From Aeromonas schubertii (GTDB taxonomy: Bacteria > Pseudomonadota > Gammaproteobacteria > Enterobacterales > Aeromonadaceae): a DNA stretch of 64,000 bases. The notes beneath the pieces are model-generated. The model saw only the letters and a list, made by a program, of their open reading frames with translations, was not told where the DNA came from and searched no databases. Positions 1-7,615 of the stretch are shown here, in pieces. The stretch spans positions 1-64,000 of the forward strand of contig NZ_CDDB01000074.1 in assembly GCF_000820105.1 (NCBI RefSeq), given 5' to 3'. How positions within the stretch are numbered: the first letter of the stretch is position 1; the number at the start of each line of letters is the position of its first letter. The position numbers and the translations under genes were made by a program.

Positions 1-1
1 C

Positions 2-403
2 GGTCCGGACAACCCCATGGGCCTGTTCGCCCTCTATATCGGCAAGCTCTACGCGATTCACGGCACCAATGCCACCTTTGGTATCGGTCTGCGAGTGAGC
101 AGCGGTTGCGTGCGCCTGCGCAACGAAGATATCGAGTACCTGTTTAACACAGTGCCGGTGGGGACCCGGGTCGAGTTCGTCAATCGCCCGGTCAAGTTCA
201 GTGTCGAACCCGATGGCAGCCGCTATCTCGAGGTACACCAGCCCCTGTCGCGTACCGAAGCCGAGTTCAACTCAGATGTGGTGGTGCCGCTGCCCATGAC
301 TCAGGCTCTGACCCGCTTCATCGCGAACGGTGAGAACGACTCCAAGCTGGTCAAACAGACCCTGGAGCAGCGTTCCGGCATGCCGACCCAGCTCAATCCC
401 TGA
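2..403 (+). CDS. L,D-transpeptidase (ErfK/YbiS/YcfS family), 5'-truncated
   Basis: This is the C-terminal part of a periplasmic L,D-transpeptidase; the reading frame is open to the left window edge, so the true start lies outside. The catalytic signature is visible as an IHGT motif followed by SSGCVRL about 15 residues later, which carries the nucleophilic cysteine and the following arginine of the YkuD domain. Enzymes of this family attach Braun lipoprotein to meso-diaminopimelate in peptidoglycan or form 3-3 crosslinks. The C-terminal tail after the catalytic domain is about 80 residues, as in YbiS/YcfS-type proteins. Which E. coli paralogue it corresponds to cannot be decided from this fragment. 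A strong hairpin follows the stop codon. Confidence 0.88.
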   Translation, partial: GPDNPMGLFALYIGKLYAIHGTNATFGIGLRVSSGCVRLRNEDIEYLFNTVPVGTRVEFVNRPVKFSVEPDGSRYLEVHQPLSRTEAEFNSDVVVPLPMTQALTRFIANGENDSKLVKQTLEQRSGMPTQLNP

Positions 404-427
404 TGATGGGGCGGTAAGTGGTGAAGA

Positions 428-453
428 AACGGCGACCCTGGGGTCGCCGTTTT
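428..453. terminator. Bidirectional rho-independent terminator
   Basis: A near-perfect inverted repeat (AACGGCGACCC / GGGTCGCCGTT) is followed by TTTG on the plus strand. It lies between the convergent ends of the L,D-transpeptidase gene and the VOC protein gene and probably serves both. Confidence 0.75.
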
Positions 454-456
454 GCA

Positions 457-834
457 TCATGCCGCGGGGGGCGCGTAGAGGGCGAGCCGGTTGCCCTCGG
501 TATCTTCGATGATGACCCGGGATCCGTGGATGCCCATGGTGTGCAGGGGCTCGAGCACCTTGCCACCCAGGGTCGGTACCCGTGCCTCGGCCTCCTTGAG
601 TCGATCGTTGAGTCCCAGATAGATGAGGGGCCCGCCACCTCCCGGCTGGTGATACTGATCCATGGGGCCGAGGCAGGCGGCCGCATTGCTGCCGTCGTGG
701 CGCAGCATGGCAAAATCCATCCCCTCTTCGTGCTGGGCGTGAACGGGTACGTCCAGCAGGCCGGCATAGAAGGCCATGGCTCGCTCGAGATCCCGTACCG
801 GAATGTCGGCCCAGACCAGAGTATTGTCCATCAC
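457..834 (-). CDS. VOC (glyoxalase/bleomycin resistance) superfamily protein
   Basis: This 125-residue protein fits a single VOC-fold domain. The N-terminal stretch VWADIPVRDLERAMAFYAGL is the typical first beta-alpha element of glyoxalase/extradiol dioxygenase relatives. The C-terminal part (VIIEDTEGNRLALYAP) is the usual closing strand, including the glutamate-aspartate context that often precedes the last metal ligand position. Members can be metal-dependent lyases, dioxygenases or antibiotic-binding proteins, so the substrate cannot be assigned. It is transcribed convergently to the L,D-transpeptidase and stands alone. The start is the ATG giving MMDNTLVWADI, matching the usual domain boundary. 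Confidence 0.75.
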   Translation of the reverse strand: MMDNTLVWADIPVRDLERAMAFYAGLLDVPVHAQHEEGMDFAMLRHDGSNAAACLGPMDQYHQPGGGGPLIYLGLNDRLKEAEARVPTLGGKVLEPLHTMGIHGSRVIIEDTEGNRLALYAPPAA

Positions 835-910
835 CGTATTCTCCTGTATGACCGGCCGATGCGACCGGCGGCCTTTTCAGGGTAGGAAGGGGTGGGGGAG
901 GGCGCCATCG

Positions 911-942
911 GCCCCAAAAGGGGCGGCGCCCGAAGGCGCCGC
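911..942 (-). terminator. Rho-independent terminator of the TldD/PmbA-like operon
   Basis: Read on the minus strand, GCGGCGCC-TTCG-GGCGCCGC forms an 8-bp GC stem with a UUCG tetraloop, followed by CCCCTTTT. It lies immediately downstream of the last gene of the operon (stop at 947). Confidence 0.65.
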
Positions 943-946
943 TAAG

Positions 947-2281
947 TCATTTGCCGGCGACGGCGAGGCCACCAAAGCGGATGAGGGGGGCGTAGAGTCC
1001 CTTTCCATCGTCGTGATGCAGCCGGTTACCCACCGCTTCCACCTCCTTGAGCAGGCGATAGAAGTTGCCGGCTACCGTGATGCCGCGTACCGGCTGGATG
1101 CGCTCGCCGTCCTGACACAGGAAGCCAGAGGCGCCGAACGAGAAGTCGCCGCTTACCGCATCGGCACCGGAGTGCAGGCCGTCGAGCTTGACCAGTTCCA
1201 GATAGCGGCCGCTGGCGACCTGCGGCTCGTCGTGGGGACCGAGGCCGAAGACCAGGTGGCGCGGGGCCACGTCCAGGCTAGAGCGAGGACCACGGGCGGC
1301 GCAGCCGTTAGGGGTCACGCCGAAGTGGCGGGCGGTGGCGCTGTTGTGCAGCAGGGTCTTGAGCTCTCCCTCGCCGATCAGCAGCAGATCGGAGGTGGCG
1401 GCCCCCTCGCCGTCGAAGGCGCGGATCTTCATGCCCCCCGCCATATGGGCGTGGCTCTCCAGGGTGAGCAGGGGGCTGGCGACCGACTGGCCCAGCTTGT
1501 CGCGCCAGGGGTTGATCCCCTGCATGGCCCACTTGCCGGAGAGGGCGGCGCCAAAGCAGCCCAGCAGTTCGCTGAAGGCGTTGGTGCTAAACACCACGCT
1601 ATAGTGACCGGTCGGCACCGCTTCGCCCTCGAGCAGGCCAAGGGCGGTGCCGTAGATGGTCTCGATCAGGCCGTCGACGGCCAGATCCGCGAAACGGCGC
1701 TCGCTTTGTCCCCGGTAATGCATGGACTGACGCCCACCCAGCTCGATCAGGGCCGTGGTGTAGCAGCCGACGCTCGCCTCCCTGTGATGGCACAGGGTGC
1801 CGAGGCTATTGGCCAGCCACAGCTCGCTGCTTCCCTCGTAATAGGCGTTGTAGGGGGCACCCTTGACCCCTTCCCGGCGCAGCATCTCCCCCTCGAGGCG
1901 CAGGGCCAGGGCAATCTTGTCATCGACCGGAGTCTCGTCCGGCTGCAAGATGGTCGGGTCCCGGGTTTCCAGCCGGCTGCCGGCGACCGTGATGCGCTGA
2001 TCCGGGTCCGCCTTGGCGAAGCGGCTGGCGTCCAGTGCATCCTGCACCATGGCGTCCAGCGCCGGCTCGTCGAGGGCCTCCGAGTAGGCGATGCCGACCC
2101 GGCCATCCTTGATGAGACGGATGCCGATCTGCTGGCTGCCGGTCACCTTGTACTCCGACAGCTCCCCCTTGTCGGCCTTGAGGGAGAAGCTGCGATCCTG
2201 GCTGGCGATAAGGTCCGCCTCTGCCCCCAGATCCGCCACCTTGCCGAGCAGGCGCTCGAGCCGTTGCTTCATCTCGCTCAT
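947..2281 (-). CDS. PmbA/TldE-like subunit of a TldD/TldE-type metalloprotease (divergent)
   Basis: This 444-residue protein is a member of the PmbA/TldE branch (COG0312). It has the family's N-terminal pattern of alternating strands with SEYK and GIRLIKDGRVGIAYSE segments, a central VVFSTNAFSELLG region and a C-terminal GDFSFGASGF...GITVAGN block, which corresponds to GDYSRGAAGF...EITIAGN in E. coli PmbA. No HExxxH zinc motif is present, as expected for the non-catalytic partner. It starts 1 nt into the stop codon of the upstream TldD-like gene, so the two are translationally coupled. In known systems TldD and TldE form a heterodimer that degrades unstructured peptides or trims leader peptides of ribosomal natural products. 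Similarity to E. coli PmbA looks low, so this is probably a paralogue. Confidence 0.82.
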   Translation of the reverse strand: MSEMKQRLERLLGKVADLGAEADLIASQDRSFSLKADKGELSEYKVTGSQQIGIRLIKDGRVGIAYSEALDEPALDAMVQDALDASRFAKADPDQRITVAGSRLETRDPTILQPDETPVDDKIALALRLEGEMLRREGVKGAPYNAYYEGSSELWLANSLGTLCHHREASVGCYTTALIELGGRQSMHYRGQSERRFADLAVDGLIETIYGTALGLLEGEAVPTGHYSVVFSTNAFSELLGCFGAALSGKWAMQGINPWRDKLGQSVASPLLTLESHAHMAGGMKIRAFDGEGAATSDLLLIGEGELKTLLHNSATARHFGVTPNGCAARGPRSSLDVAPRHLVFGLGPHDEPQVASGRYLELVKLDGLHSGADAVSGDFSFGASGFLCQDGERIQPVRGITVAGNFYRLLKEVEAVGNRLHHDDGKGLYAPLIRFGGLAVAGK

Positions 2282-3681
2282 CAGCCGTTCCCCCCTACCA
2301 GAATGTTATCGACCTTGAGGGCCGGCTGGCCCACCGTGGTCGGGACCGAGCCCGACACCGAACCGCACATGCCGGCGGCCAGGGCCAGGTTGTTGCCGAC
2401 CATGGAGATCTCCTTGAGCACTTGCGGGCCTGTCCCGATCAGGGTGGCCGACTTGAGGGGGCGGGTCACCTTGCCCTTCTCGATGAGGTAGGCCTCCTGC
2501 ACGTTGAAGTTGAACTCGCCGGTGCCCGGTTGTACCGAGCCGCCACCCATCTTCCTGGCGTAGATGCCGTAGTCGACCGTGGCCAGCATGTCCTCCAGGC
2601 TGTGGGGACCGGCCTGGATGTAGGTGTTGCGCATGCGCGAGGTGGGGGCGAACTTGTAGGACTCACGCCGACCTGAGCCGGTGCGGGCATAGCCGGTCTT
2701 GAGGGCCCCCATGCGATCGACCAGGAATCCGGTCAGCACACCGTCCCGGATGAGCTGGGTGTTCTGGGTCGCCATCCCCTCGTCGTCGATGTTGATAGAG
2801 CCCCAGGCGTTGGGGCTTAGTCCCTCGTCGATGGCGCTGACCGCGGGGTTGGCGATGAGCTCACCCATCTTGTCGTGAAACACCGAGGCCTTCTTGGCCA
2901 CCGAGGTGGTCTCGAGCAGGTGGCCGCACGCCTCGTGGAAGATCACGCCGCCAAAGCCGTTGTCCATGATGACCGGCAGGGTGCCGGAGGGGCAGGGTGC
3001 TGCACCTAGCTTGATCAGGGCCTGGCGGGCCGCGGTCTGGGCCAGCTCGAGCGGATCGATGAGGGCGCTGTGCTCCCATCCCATCAGGGCGCCTGGCGCC
3101 TCGTAGCCGACGCTCTGCTCACCGTCCTTCATGGCGATGGCGCGAGCCATCAGGCGGTTGTAGTGGCGGCGGTCACTCACCTCCAGTCCCTCGGAGTTGA
3201 ACAGGGTCACCTCCTGCTCCCAGCCCAGGGCGTCGCCGCTGAACTGGCTGATGAGGGGGCTCTCGGCGCGGGCGACCCGATCCAGGGTCTGCAGGTAGGC
3301 GATCTTGGCCTCCAGCATGCGGTCGCGCGCCAGGGGCTCGCGCACCGGGTGACGGTCGGTCAGGGCGGTGAAGTCGAAGGCGGTGCGGGTGACTCGGGGA
3401 TCGCGGCGATCCTTGGCCGCCAGCAGGGTGACGATGCGCAGCAGCTCCTCGCGATCGCCGCTGTTGGTGTAGCCGTAGAGCACCTTGTGGCCGTAGCACA
3501 GGCGCACGCCGATGCCGAAGTCGAGGCCGCCGCTGATGCTCTCGATCTGGCTCGAGAGCAGGCTGACCTGGCTGCGCCGGCGCCGCTCCACGAACAGTTC
3601 GGCAAAGTCGGCACCGAGGGCCAGGGCGTGATCGAGCACGGCCCCGGCCACCTCACTGCCAAGCAGTATGGGGTGGGTCAT
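2281..3681 (-). CDS. TldD-like metalloprotease catalytic subunit (divergent, HEACGH type)
   Basis: This 466-residue protein is the zinc-dependent catalytic member of the TldD/TldE pair. The HExxxH motif is HEACGH at residues 249-254. The third-ligand cysteine is preserved near the C-terminus (about residue 439, in MCGSVSGS, matching the VCGKEGQS region of E. coli TldD). The blocks INIDDEG, GSGRRESY and ATLIGTGPQVLKEISMVGN also match the family. The N-terminal 200 residues align poorly with E. coli TldD, and the motif reads HEACGH rather than HEAVGH. I therefore regard it as a second, distinct TldD lineage rather than the housekeeping copy. It is first in a two-gene operon with the PmbA-like gene. 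A cluster of TGTCAC half-sites lies upstream. Confidence 0.85.
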   Translation of the reverse strand: MTHPILLGSEVAGAVLDHALALGADFAELFVERRRRSQVSLLSSQIESISGGLDFGIGVRLCYGHKVLYGYTNSGDREELLRIVTLLAAKDRRDPRVTRTAFDFTALTDRHPVREPLARDRMLEAKIAYLQTLDRVARAESPLISQFSGDALGWEQEVTLFNSEGLEVSDRRHYNRLMARAIAMKDGEQSVGYEAPGALMGWEHSALIDPLELAQTAARQALIKLGAAPCPSGTLPVIMDNGFGGVIFHEACGHLLETTSVAKKASVFHDKMGELIANPAVSAIDEGLSPNAWGSINIDDEGMATQNTQLIRDGVLTGFLVDRMGALKTGYARTGSGRRESYKFAPTSRMRNTYIQAGPHSLEDMLATVDYGIYARKMGGGSVQPGTGEFNFNVQEAYLIEKGKVTRPLKSATLIGTGPQVLKEISMVGNNLALAAGMCGSVSGSVPTTVGQPALKVDNILVGGNG

Positions 3682-3727
3682 GAAAAACTCCTTTTTCTGA
3701 AATCTCGTCCGTTTGCTTCCGGCCCCT

Positions 3728-3777
3728 TGTCACCCGAGGCCTACGCAAAGAGTGACAGAGTTATGGAAACCTGTCAC
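3728..3777. promoter_or_regulatory. Cluster of TGTCAC half-sites upstream of the TldD-like operon
   Basis: Three copies of the hexamer occur within 50 bp: TGTCAC at 3728-3733, its reverse complement within GTGACAG at 3752-3758, and CTGTCAC at 3771-3777. The last two form a 7-bp inverted repeat with a 12-bp spacer. The position, 47-96 bp upstream of the start codon at 3681, suits a transcription factor operator. The factor is unknown. Confidence 0.4.
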
Positions 3778-3837
3778 GGACGAGCATCATCTGATGATGC
3801 CAATGGGGTCTCATGGCGCCAGATTTTGCGACCAGGG

Positions 3838-4356
3838 TCAGAGCAGGCTTTCGATCTCGCCGAGAATTTGTTCAACCCATTGACCTATGCGTTGATCGGT
3901 CCTGTCATACTGGTTTGCCTCATCCAGGGCCAGCCCCACGAAGTGGCGACCGTCGTCGATGAGGGCCTTGGAGGCGTCGAACTCGTAGCCCTCATTAGGC
4001 CAGTAGCCGACCAGGGTGACCGGCTTGGTGATGAGGGCGTCGTGCAGCATGCCGAGGGCATCCTGAAACCATTCGCCGTAACCGAGCTGATCGCCGAGGC
4101 CAAACAGGGCGATGATCTGGCCGTCGAGGGGCAGGGTATGGATCTCGTCCCAGTGGGACTCCCAGTCCTCCTGCAGCTCACCGAAGTCCCAGGTGGAGAT
4201 GCCGAGGATCAGCACCTCGTAGTCGCGCATCCGGGTCAGCGGCACGTCCTTGATGTTGTGGATATCGACCAGCTCGGGGCCGATCAGATCACGGATCTTC
4301 TCGGCGACCATCTCGGTGTAGCAAGTGGTGGAGCCGTAAAACAGACCTATCTTCAT
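3838..4356 (-). CDS. fldB: Flavodoxin 2 (FldB)
   Basis: This 172-residue flavodoxin is an FMN-binding electron carrier. The phosphate-binding loop GSTTCYTE (residues 9-16) and the isoalloxazine-flanking segments ([25 protein letters not shown]) are nearly identical to E. coli FldB, and length matches (173). The TCYTEM sequence in the P-loop distinguishes FldB from FldA. It is divergent from xerD with about 95 bp between the start codons, the same neighbour relationship as in E. coli. FldB can donate electrons to flavodoxin-dependent redox enzymes; in enterobacteria it is part of the oxidative stress response, but nothing here shows how it is regulated. Confidence 0.95.
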   Translation of the reverse strand: MKIGLFYGSTTCYTEMVAEKIRDLIGPELVDIHNIKDVPLTRMRDYEVLILGISTWDFGELQEDWESHWDEIHTLPLDGQIIALFGLGDQLGYGEWFQDALGMLHDALITKPVTLVGYWPNEGYEFDASKALIDDGRHFVGLALDEANQYDRTDQRIGQWVEQILGEIESLL

Positions 4357-4451
4357 CTTGGTGTCAGGCTTGGTGGAGGTGGCTTCATCTTAACAAAAGC
4401 GACCGTCCCCTGCAGGCTCGGTTACAATGGCCCAAATAGAGTGGAGTCATC

Positions 4452-5339
4452 ATGAGCCAGCCCCTGATCCAGCAATTCCTCGACGCGCTCTGGTTGGAGC
4501 GCGGCCTCTCCGATAACACCATCGCCTCCTATCGCACCGACCTCGAGAAGTTTTCCCTCTGGCTCGATGGTCAGGGCAGCTCGGTGTTGCTGGTCGATCT
4601 CGACACCCTGCAGCACTACCTCGCCTGGCGCATCGATCAGGGTTTCGCCGCCACCTCAACTGCCCGGTTCCTGAGCGCCCTGCGCCGCTTCTATCAATAT
4701 CTCAACCGGGAGAAGCTGCGTGCCGACGATCCGACCGTGCTGCTGGAGGGACCCAGGTTGCCCAAACATCTGCCGGGTGATCTCTCGGAGGCCGAGGTGG
4801 AGGCTCTGTTGGCCGCCCCGCGACACGATGATCCGGTAGAACTGCGTGACAAGGCGATGCTGGAGCTGCTCTACGCCACCGGCCTGCGGGTCTCAGAGCT
4901 GGTTGGCTTGTGCGCCGAGCACCTGAGCCTGCGTCAGGGAGTGGTGAGAGTCGTGGGCAAGGGGAGCAAGGAGCGGCTGGTACCCATGGGGGAGGAGGCG
5001 ATGCACTGGCTCGAACGTTACTACCGGGAGGCGCGGGGGCTGCTCATTCCCGAGGGGAGCAGCGACGTGGTGTTTCCCTCGAAGCGCGGGCGCATGATGA
5101 CCCGTCAGACCTTCTGGCATCGCATCAAGGTGTACGCGATCCGGGCCGGTATCCCGGGGGAGCTCTCTCCCCACACCCTGCGCCACGCGTTTGCCACCCA
5201 CCTGCTCAACCACGGAGCAGACTTGCGGGTGGTGCAGATGCTGCTTGGTCACTCGGATCTCTCTACCACCCAGATCTACACTCATGTGGCGGGAGAGCGG
5301 CTCAAGGCGCTCCACGGGGAGCATCATCCCAGAGCCTGA
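4452..5339 (+). CDS. xerD: Site-specific tyrosine recombinase XerD
   Basis: This 295-residue tyrosine recombinase works with XerC at dif to resolve chromosome dimers at the divisome under FtsK control. The N-terminal SAM-like core-binding domain begins IQQFLDALWLERGLSDNTI. The catalytic residues are all visible: Arg in TGLRVSEL, Lys in GKGSKERLVP, His-x-x-Arg in HTLRHAFATH, His in LLGHSDLSTT and the nucleophilic Tyr in QIYTHV. Length matches E. coli XerD (298). In E. coli it is followed by dsbC and recJ; here a diguanylate cyclase and mscL are interposed on the other strand. The next gene is convergent and ends 4 bp away. Confidence 0.96.
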   Translation: MSQPLIQQFLDALWLERGLSDNTIASYRTDLEKFSLWLDGQGSSVLLVDLDTLQHYLAWRIDQGFAATSTARFLSALRRFYQYLNREKLRADDPTVLLEGPRLPKHLPGDLSEAEVEALLAAPRHDDPVELRDKAMLELLYATGLRVSELVGLCAEHLSLRQGVVRVVGKGSKERLVPMGEEAMHWLERYYREARGLLIPEGSSDVVFPSKRGRMMTRQTFWHRIKVYAIRAGIPGELSPHTLRHAFATHLLNHGADLRVVQMLLGHSDLSTTQIYTHVAGERLKALHGEHHPRA

Positions 5340-5343
5340 CGGG

Positions 5344-6927
5344 TCAACCTCGCAAGATGCGGTTCTTGCCCGCCTGCTTGGCCCGGTAGAGGGCCTCATC
5401 GGCCCGCTCCAGCAGTTGGGCCGGGGCCGCCCCCTGTGCCTCGGCGATGCCGCCGCTGAAGGTGACACTCAGCCCGGGCTCACGCCACTCCAGCCTGGAG
5501 AGGGCGAGGCGCCAGCGCTCCATCGCCTGCTCCGCCTTGGCAAACTCACTCTGCTCGAAGATGGCGACCATCTCTTCGCCGCCGAAGCGGCACAGGGTGG
5601 CCATACCCGCCAACAGCTCCTCGCCTAAGGTGGCGGTGCGCCTGAGCACGGCATCCCCCGCGGGGTGGCCATGGGTATCATTGATCTGCTTGAAATTATC
5701 GATATCGATGATAGCCAGCACATAGGGGGTATTGTCCTGATGCAGGCGGATCATCAGCTCATCCAGATAGCGGCGATTGTAAAGGCCGGTGAGGCCATCG
5801 CGCTGTGCCTTCTCCGTCTCGGCCTGCATCTGATCGGAGATCATGGTGATCTCCTCCCCCAGCTCCTCTATGCCTGGAATGTGGGGAATGACGATCTGCT
5901 CACCCGGCGGGGTGACCCGTAGTAGTCTCACCACCTGGACCAGGGCCGTGATGGTGTGCTCCAGGCGTTGACGGAAGATGGTGGCCACCAGAATGAAGAT
6001 GGCCAGGGACATGCCGAGCCAGATCAGGGTCGTGGGAAGCAGTTGTTGATAGAGGTAGCTCTGCCTGAGGGGGTAGTAGCTGACCACGGCCCAGTCGCTG
6101 TTGTTACTCAGAATATGAAAGGCCACCAGATCACCACTCGCCTGATCGATAAACTCCCCTTCCTGTGAGGGGCCCAGTCGAGAAAGCCAGCCGGGGGAGA
6201 AAGAGGTGCCGTTTTCGATCTCCTTGGCGCTGATCACTATGCCGGGATGACTCAGGTCGATGATCTGGTGCACGGCGCCGCTGGCGCGCTCCAGCACCTT
6301 GCCGATGCGCATGGACCAGGCCGGCAGATCGAGGTCGACACCGATGACACCGAGCAGGGATCCATCATCGTTGAGCACGGCCTGGGAGAGGGTTACCGTG
6401 GTGTCGTGGGTGACCAGGTCCTCATAGGGTTCACCCCATACCTGCTTGCCCGGCAGGGCGAGCGCATCCCGATACCACTGCCGCTCGCTGGCGGTGAAGG
6501 GGGTGGCGATGGGGTCGGGGGGATAGACCCTGAATTGGCCGTCTACCGAGGCGAAGAAGAGTGAGCGTACCGGCCCTATCTTGGCCAGTTGAGGCCAGCG
6601 CTTGAGGTAATGGGCATGTTGTTCGGTGTCAAACACGCCCTTGCTGGCGCGTATTTCGTCCCCAAAGAGCGTCAACTCCTGGCGTGAGAGTCGCAGGGTG
6701 TTATCCCACTGCAGGGCCAGGGTGCTGTTGAGCAGGCTCAGGGTGCGCAACTGGGCATTTTGCTGGTTGATGACGAACAGATAGAAGAGTCCGAAGCTGA
6801 TGATAAGCAGAGGCGCTGCCAGCAACACCAGATAACGGAGGATAAAGGCATGGGAGCGGGGTTTGCTGCTGGTCACTGCGCGGGTCCCGGGTTGAACGTT
6901 GCTGAAATATGAGACAAAGCTAAACAC
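5344..6927 (-). CDS. Membrane-bound diguanylate cyclase with periplasmic sensor (dCache-like) and GGDEF domain
   Basis: This 527-residue protein has an N-terminal membrane helix (YLVLLAAPLLIISFGLFYLF) and a roughly 250-residue periplasmic domain. The DGSLLGVIGVDLDL segment of that domain is typical of Cache sensors. A second helix (LIWLGMSLAIFILVATIF) leads through a linker to a C-terminal GGDEF domain. The domain starts DGLTGLYNRRYLDE and has the active-site loop RFGGEEM, an accepted active variant of GGDEF. The inhibitory RxxD site upstream of the loop is absent (LAGMATLC), so product feedback inhibition is unlikely. It should synthesise cyclic-di-GMP in response to an extracytoplasmic ligand. 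The start is a GTG preceded by GGGAG; a GTG downstream (VTSSKPRS) is an alternative. It sits inside a cluster otherwise conserved with E. coli, suggesting insertion. Confidence 0.9.
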   Translation of the reverse strand: MFSFVSYFSNVQPGTRAVTSSKPRSHAFILRYLVLLAAPLLIISFGLFYLFVINQQNAQLRTLSLLNSTLALQWDNTLRLSRQELTLFGDEIRASKGVFDTEQHAHYLKRWPQLAKIGPVRSLFFASVDGQFRVYPPDPIATPFTASERQWYRDALALPGKQVWGEPYEDLVTHDTTVTLSQAVLNDDGSLLGVIGVDLDLPAWSMRIGKVLERASGAVHQIIDLSHPGIVISAKEIENGTSFSPGWLSRLGPSQEGEFIDQASGDLVAFHILSNNSDWAVVSYYPLRQSYLYQQLLPTTLIWLGMSLAIFILVATIFRQRLEHTITALVQVVRLLRVTPPGEQIVIPHIPGIEELGEEITMISDQMQAETEKAQRDGLTGLYNRRYLDELMIRLHQDNTPYVLAIIDIDNFKQINDTHGHPAGDAVLRRTATLGEELLAGMATLCRFGGEEMVAIFEQSEFAKAEQAMERWRLALSRLEWREPGLSVTFSGGIAEAQGAAPAQLLERADEALYRAKQAGKNRILRG

Positions 6928-6988
6928 ACGCTCCCGGTTTGTCGACCCGAATTGGTGGGCGTTAGTTTTTTATTATGTGAAGGGCGTT

Positions 6989-7014
6989 GCGGCAGGGAGG
7001 CGCCTCCCCGCCGC
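6989..7014 (-). terminator. Hairpin downstream of mscL
   Basis: A GC-rich inverted repeat centred on GGGAGGCGCCTCCC lies directly after the mscL stop codon. On the minus strand the following sequence contains no immediate T-run, so it may be a weak terminator or only an RNA 3'-end stabiliser. Confidence 0.4.
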
Positions 7015-7020
7015 AGTGAC

Positions 7021-7431
7021 TTACTGATCGCGCTCTTTCTTGAGCAGGTCGCGGATCTCGGTGAGCAGCGCCTGATCCAGAGTCGGTGCCGGGGGGGCCG
7101 CCGGCGCCTCTTCCTCGGCACGCTTGAGGGTATTGATTGCCTTGAGCCCCATGAAGATGGCGAAGGCGATGATAAGGAAGTCGATCACAGTCTGAATAAA
7201 CTTGCCATAGGCGATCACCACGGCCGGAGCACTCCCTTCGGCGGCTTTCAGGGTGACGGCCAGATCGCTGAAGTCGACCCCGCCCAGAATGAGGCCAATG
7301 GGGGGCATGATGACGTCACCCACGAAGGAGGAGACGATCTTGCCGAAGGCGGCGCCAATGATGATACCCACGGCCATATCGATGACGTTGCCACGGGCGG
7401 CGAAGGCCTTGAACTCTTGTAACAGGCTCAT
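7021..7431 (-). CDS. mscL: Large-conductance mechanosensitive channel MscL
   Basis: This 136-residue inner-membrane channel opens as a homopentamer under membrane tension to release solutes during hypo-osmotic shock. The N-terminal amphipathic S1 helix ([14 protein letters not shown]) and TM1 ([21 protein letters not shown]) match the family closely, including the glycine/alanine face lining the pore. TM2 is [15 protein letters not shown], followed by the charged C-terminal helix ([12 protein letters not shown]). Length equals E. coli MscL (136). It is divergent from dsbC and lies upstream of the diguanylate cyclase on the same strand, with 93 bp between them. Confidence 0.96.
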   Translation of the reverse strand: MSLLQEFKAFAARGNVIDMAVGIIIGAAFGKIVSSFVGDVIMPPIGLILGGVDFSDLAVTLKAAEGSAPAVVIAYGKFIQTVIDFLIIAFAIFMGLKAINTLKRAEEEAPAAPPAPTLDQALLTEIRDLLKKERDQ

Positions 7432-7523
7432 GTTGGAATCCTTTCGTTGTGATGGTTATAGAGCCTGCCCAGTCTCACACGAAAGGGGCGAAATGCCCAG
7501 TACCCCACCCCTTGGATGATAAC

Positions 7524-7539
7524 CTGTCACTATTGACAG
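7524..7539. promoter_or_regulatory. Perfect 16-bp dyad CTGTCA-CTAT-TGACAG
   Basis: CTGTCA at 7524-7529 and TGACAG at 7534-7539 are exact reverse complements with a 4-bp spacer. It lies in the 184-bp divergent region between mscL and dsbC, 17 bp upstream of the predicted dsbC -35 box. The half-site resembles the TGTCAC repeats at 3728-3777. The binding protein is unknown. Confidence 0.4.
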
Positions 7540-7555
7540 TTTTCAAGATATCGCG

Positions 7556-7584
7556 TTGTCGCCGGGGCTTATATTGGTTAGATT
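7556..7584 (+). promoter_or_regulatory. Predicted sigma-70 promoter of dsbC
   Basis: TTGTCG (-35) and TAGATT (-10) are separated by exactly 17 bp. Transcription would start near 7591, giving a short leader of about 25 nt before the dsbC ATG at 7616. Confidence 0.45.
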
Positions 7585-7615
7585 GTTGCAAAATCTCATT
7601 CATTATCAGAATTAA

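Noticed and set aside
776-2491. 571-codon open frame on the plus strand
   Set aside because: It runs antisense to the TldD/PmbA-like operon, whose products have clear motifs. Long antisense frames are expected in GC-rich DNA, and its translation has low complexity and no domain.
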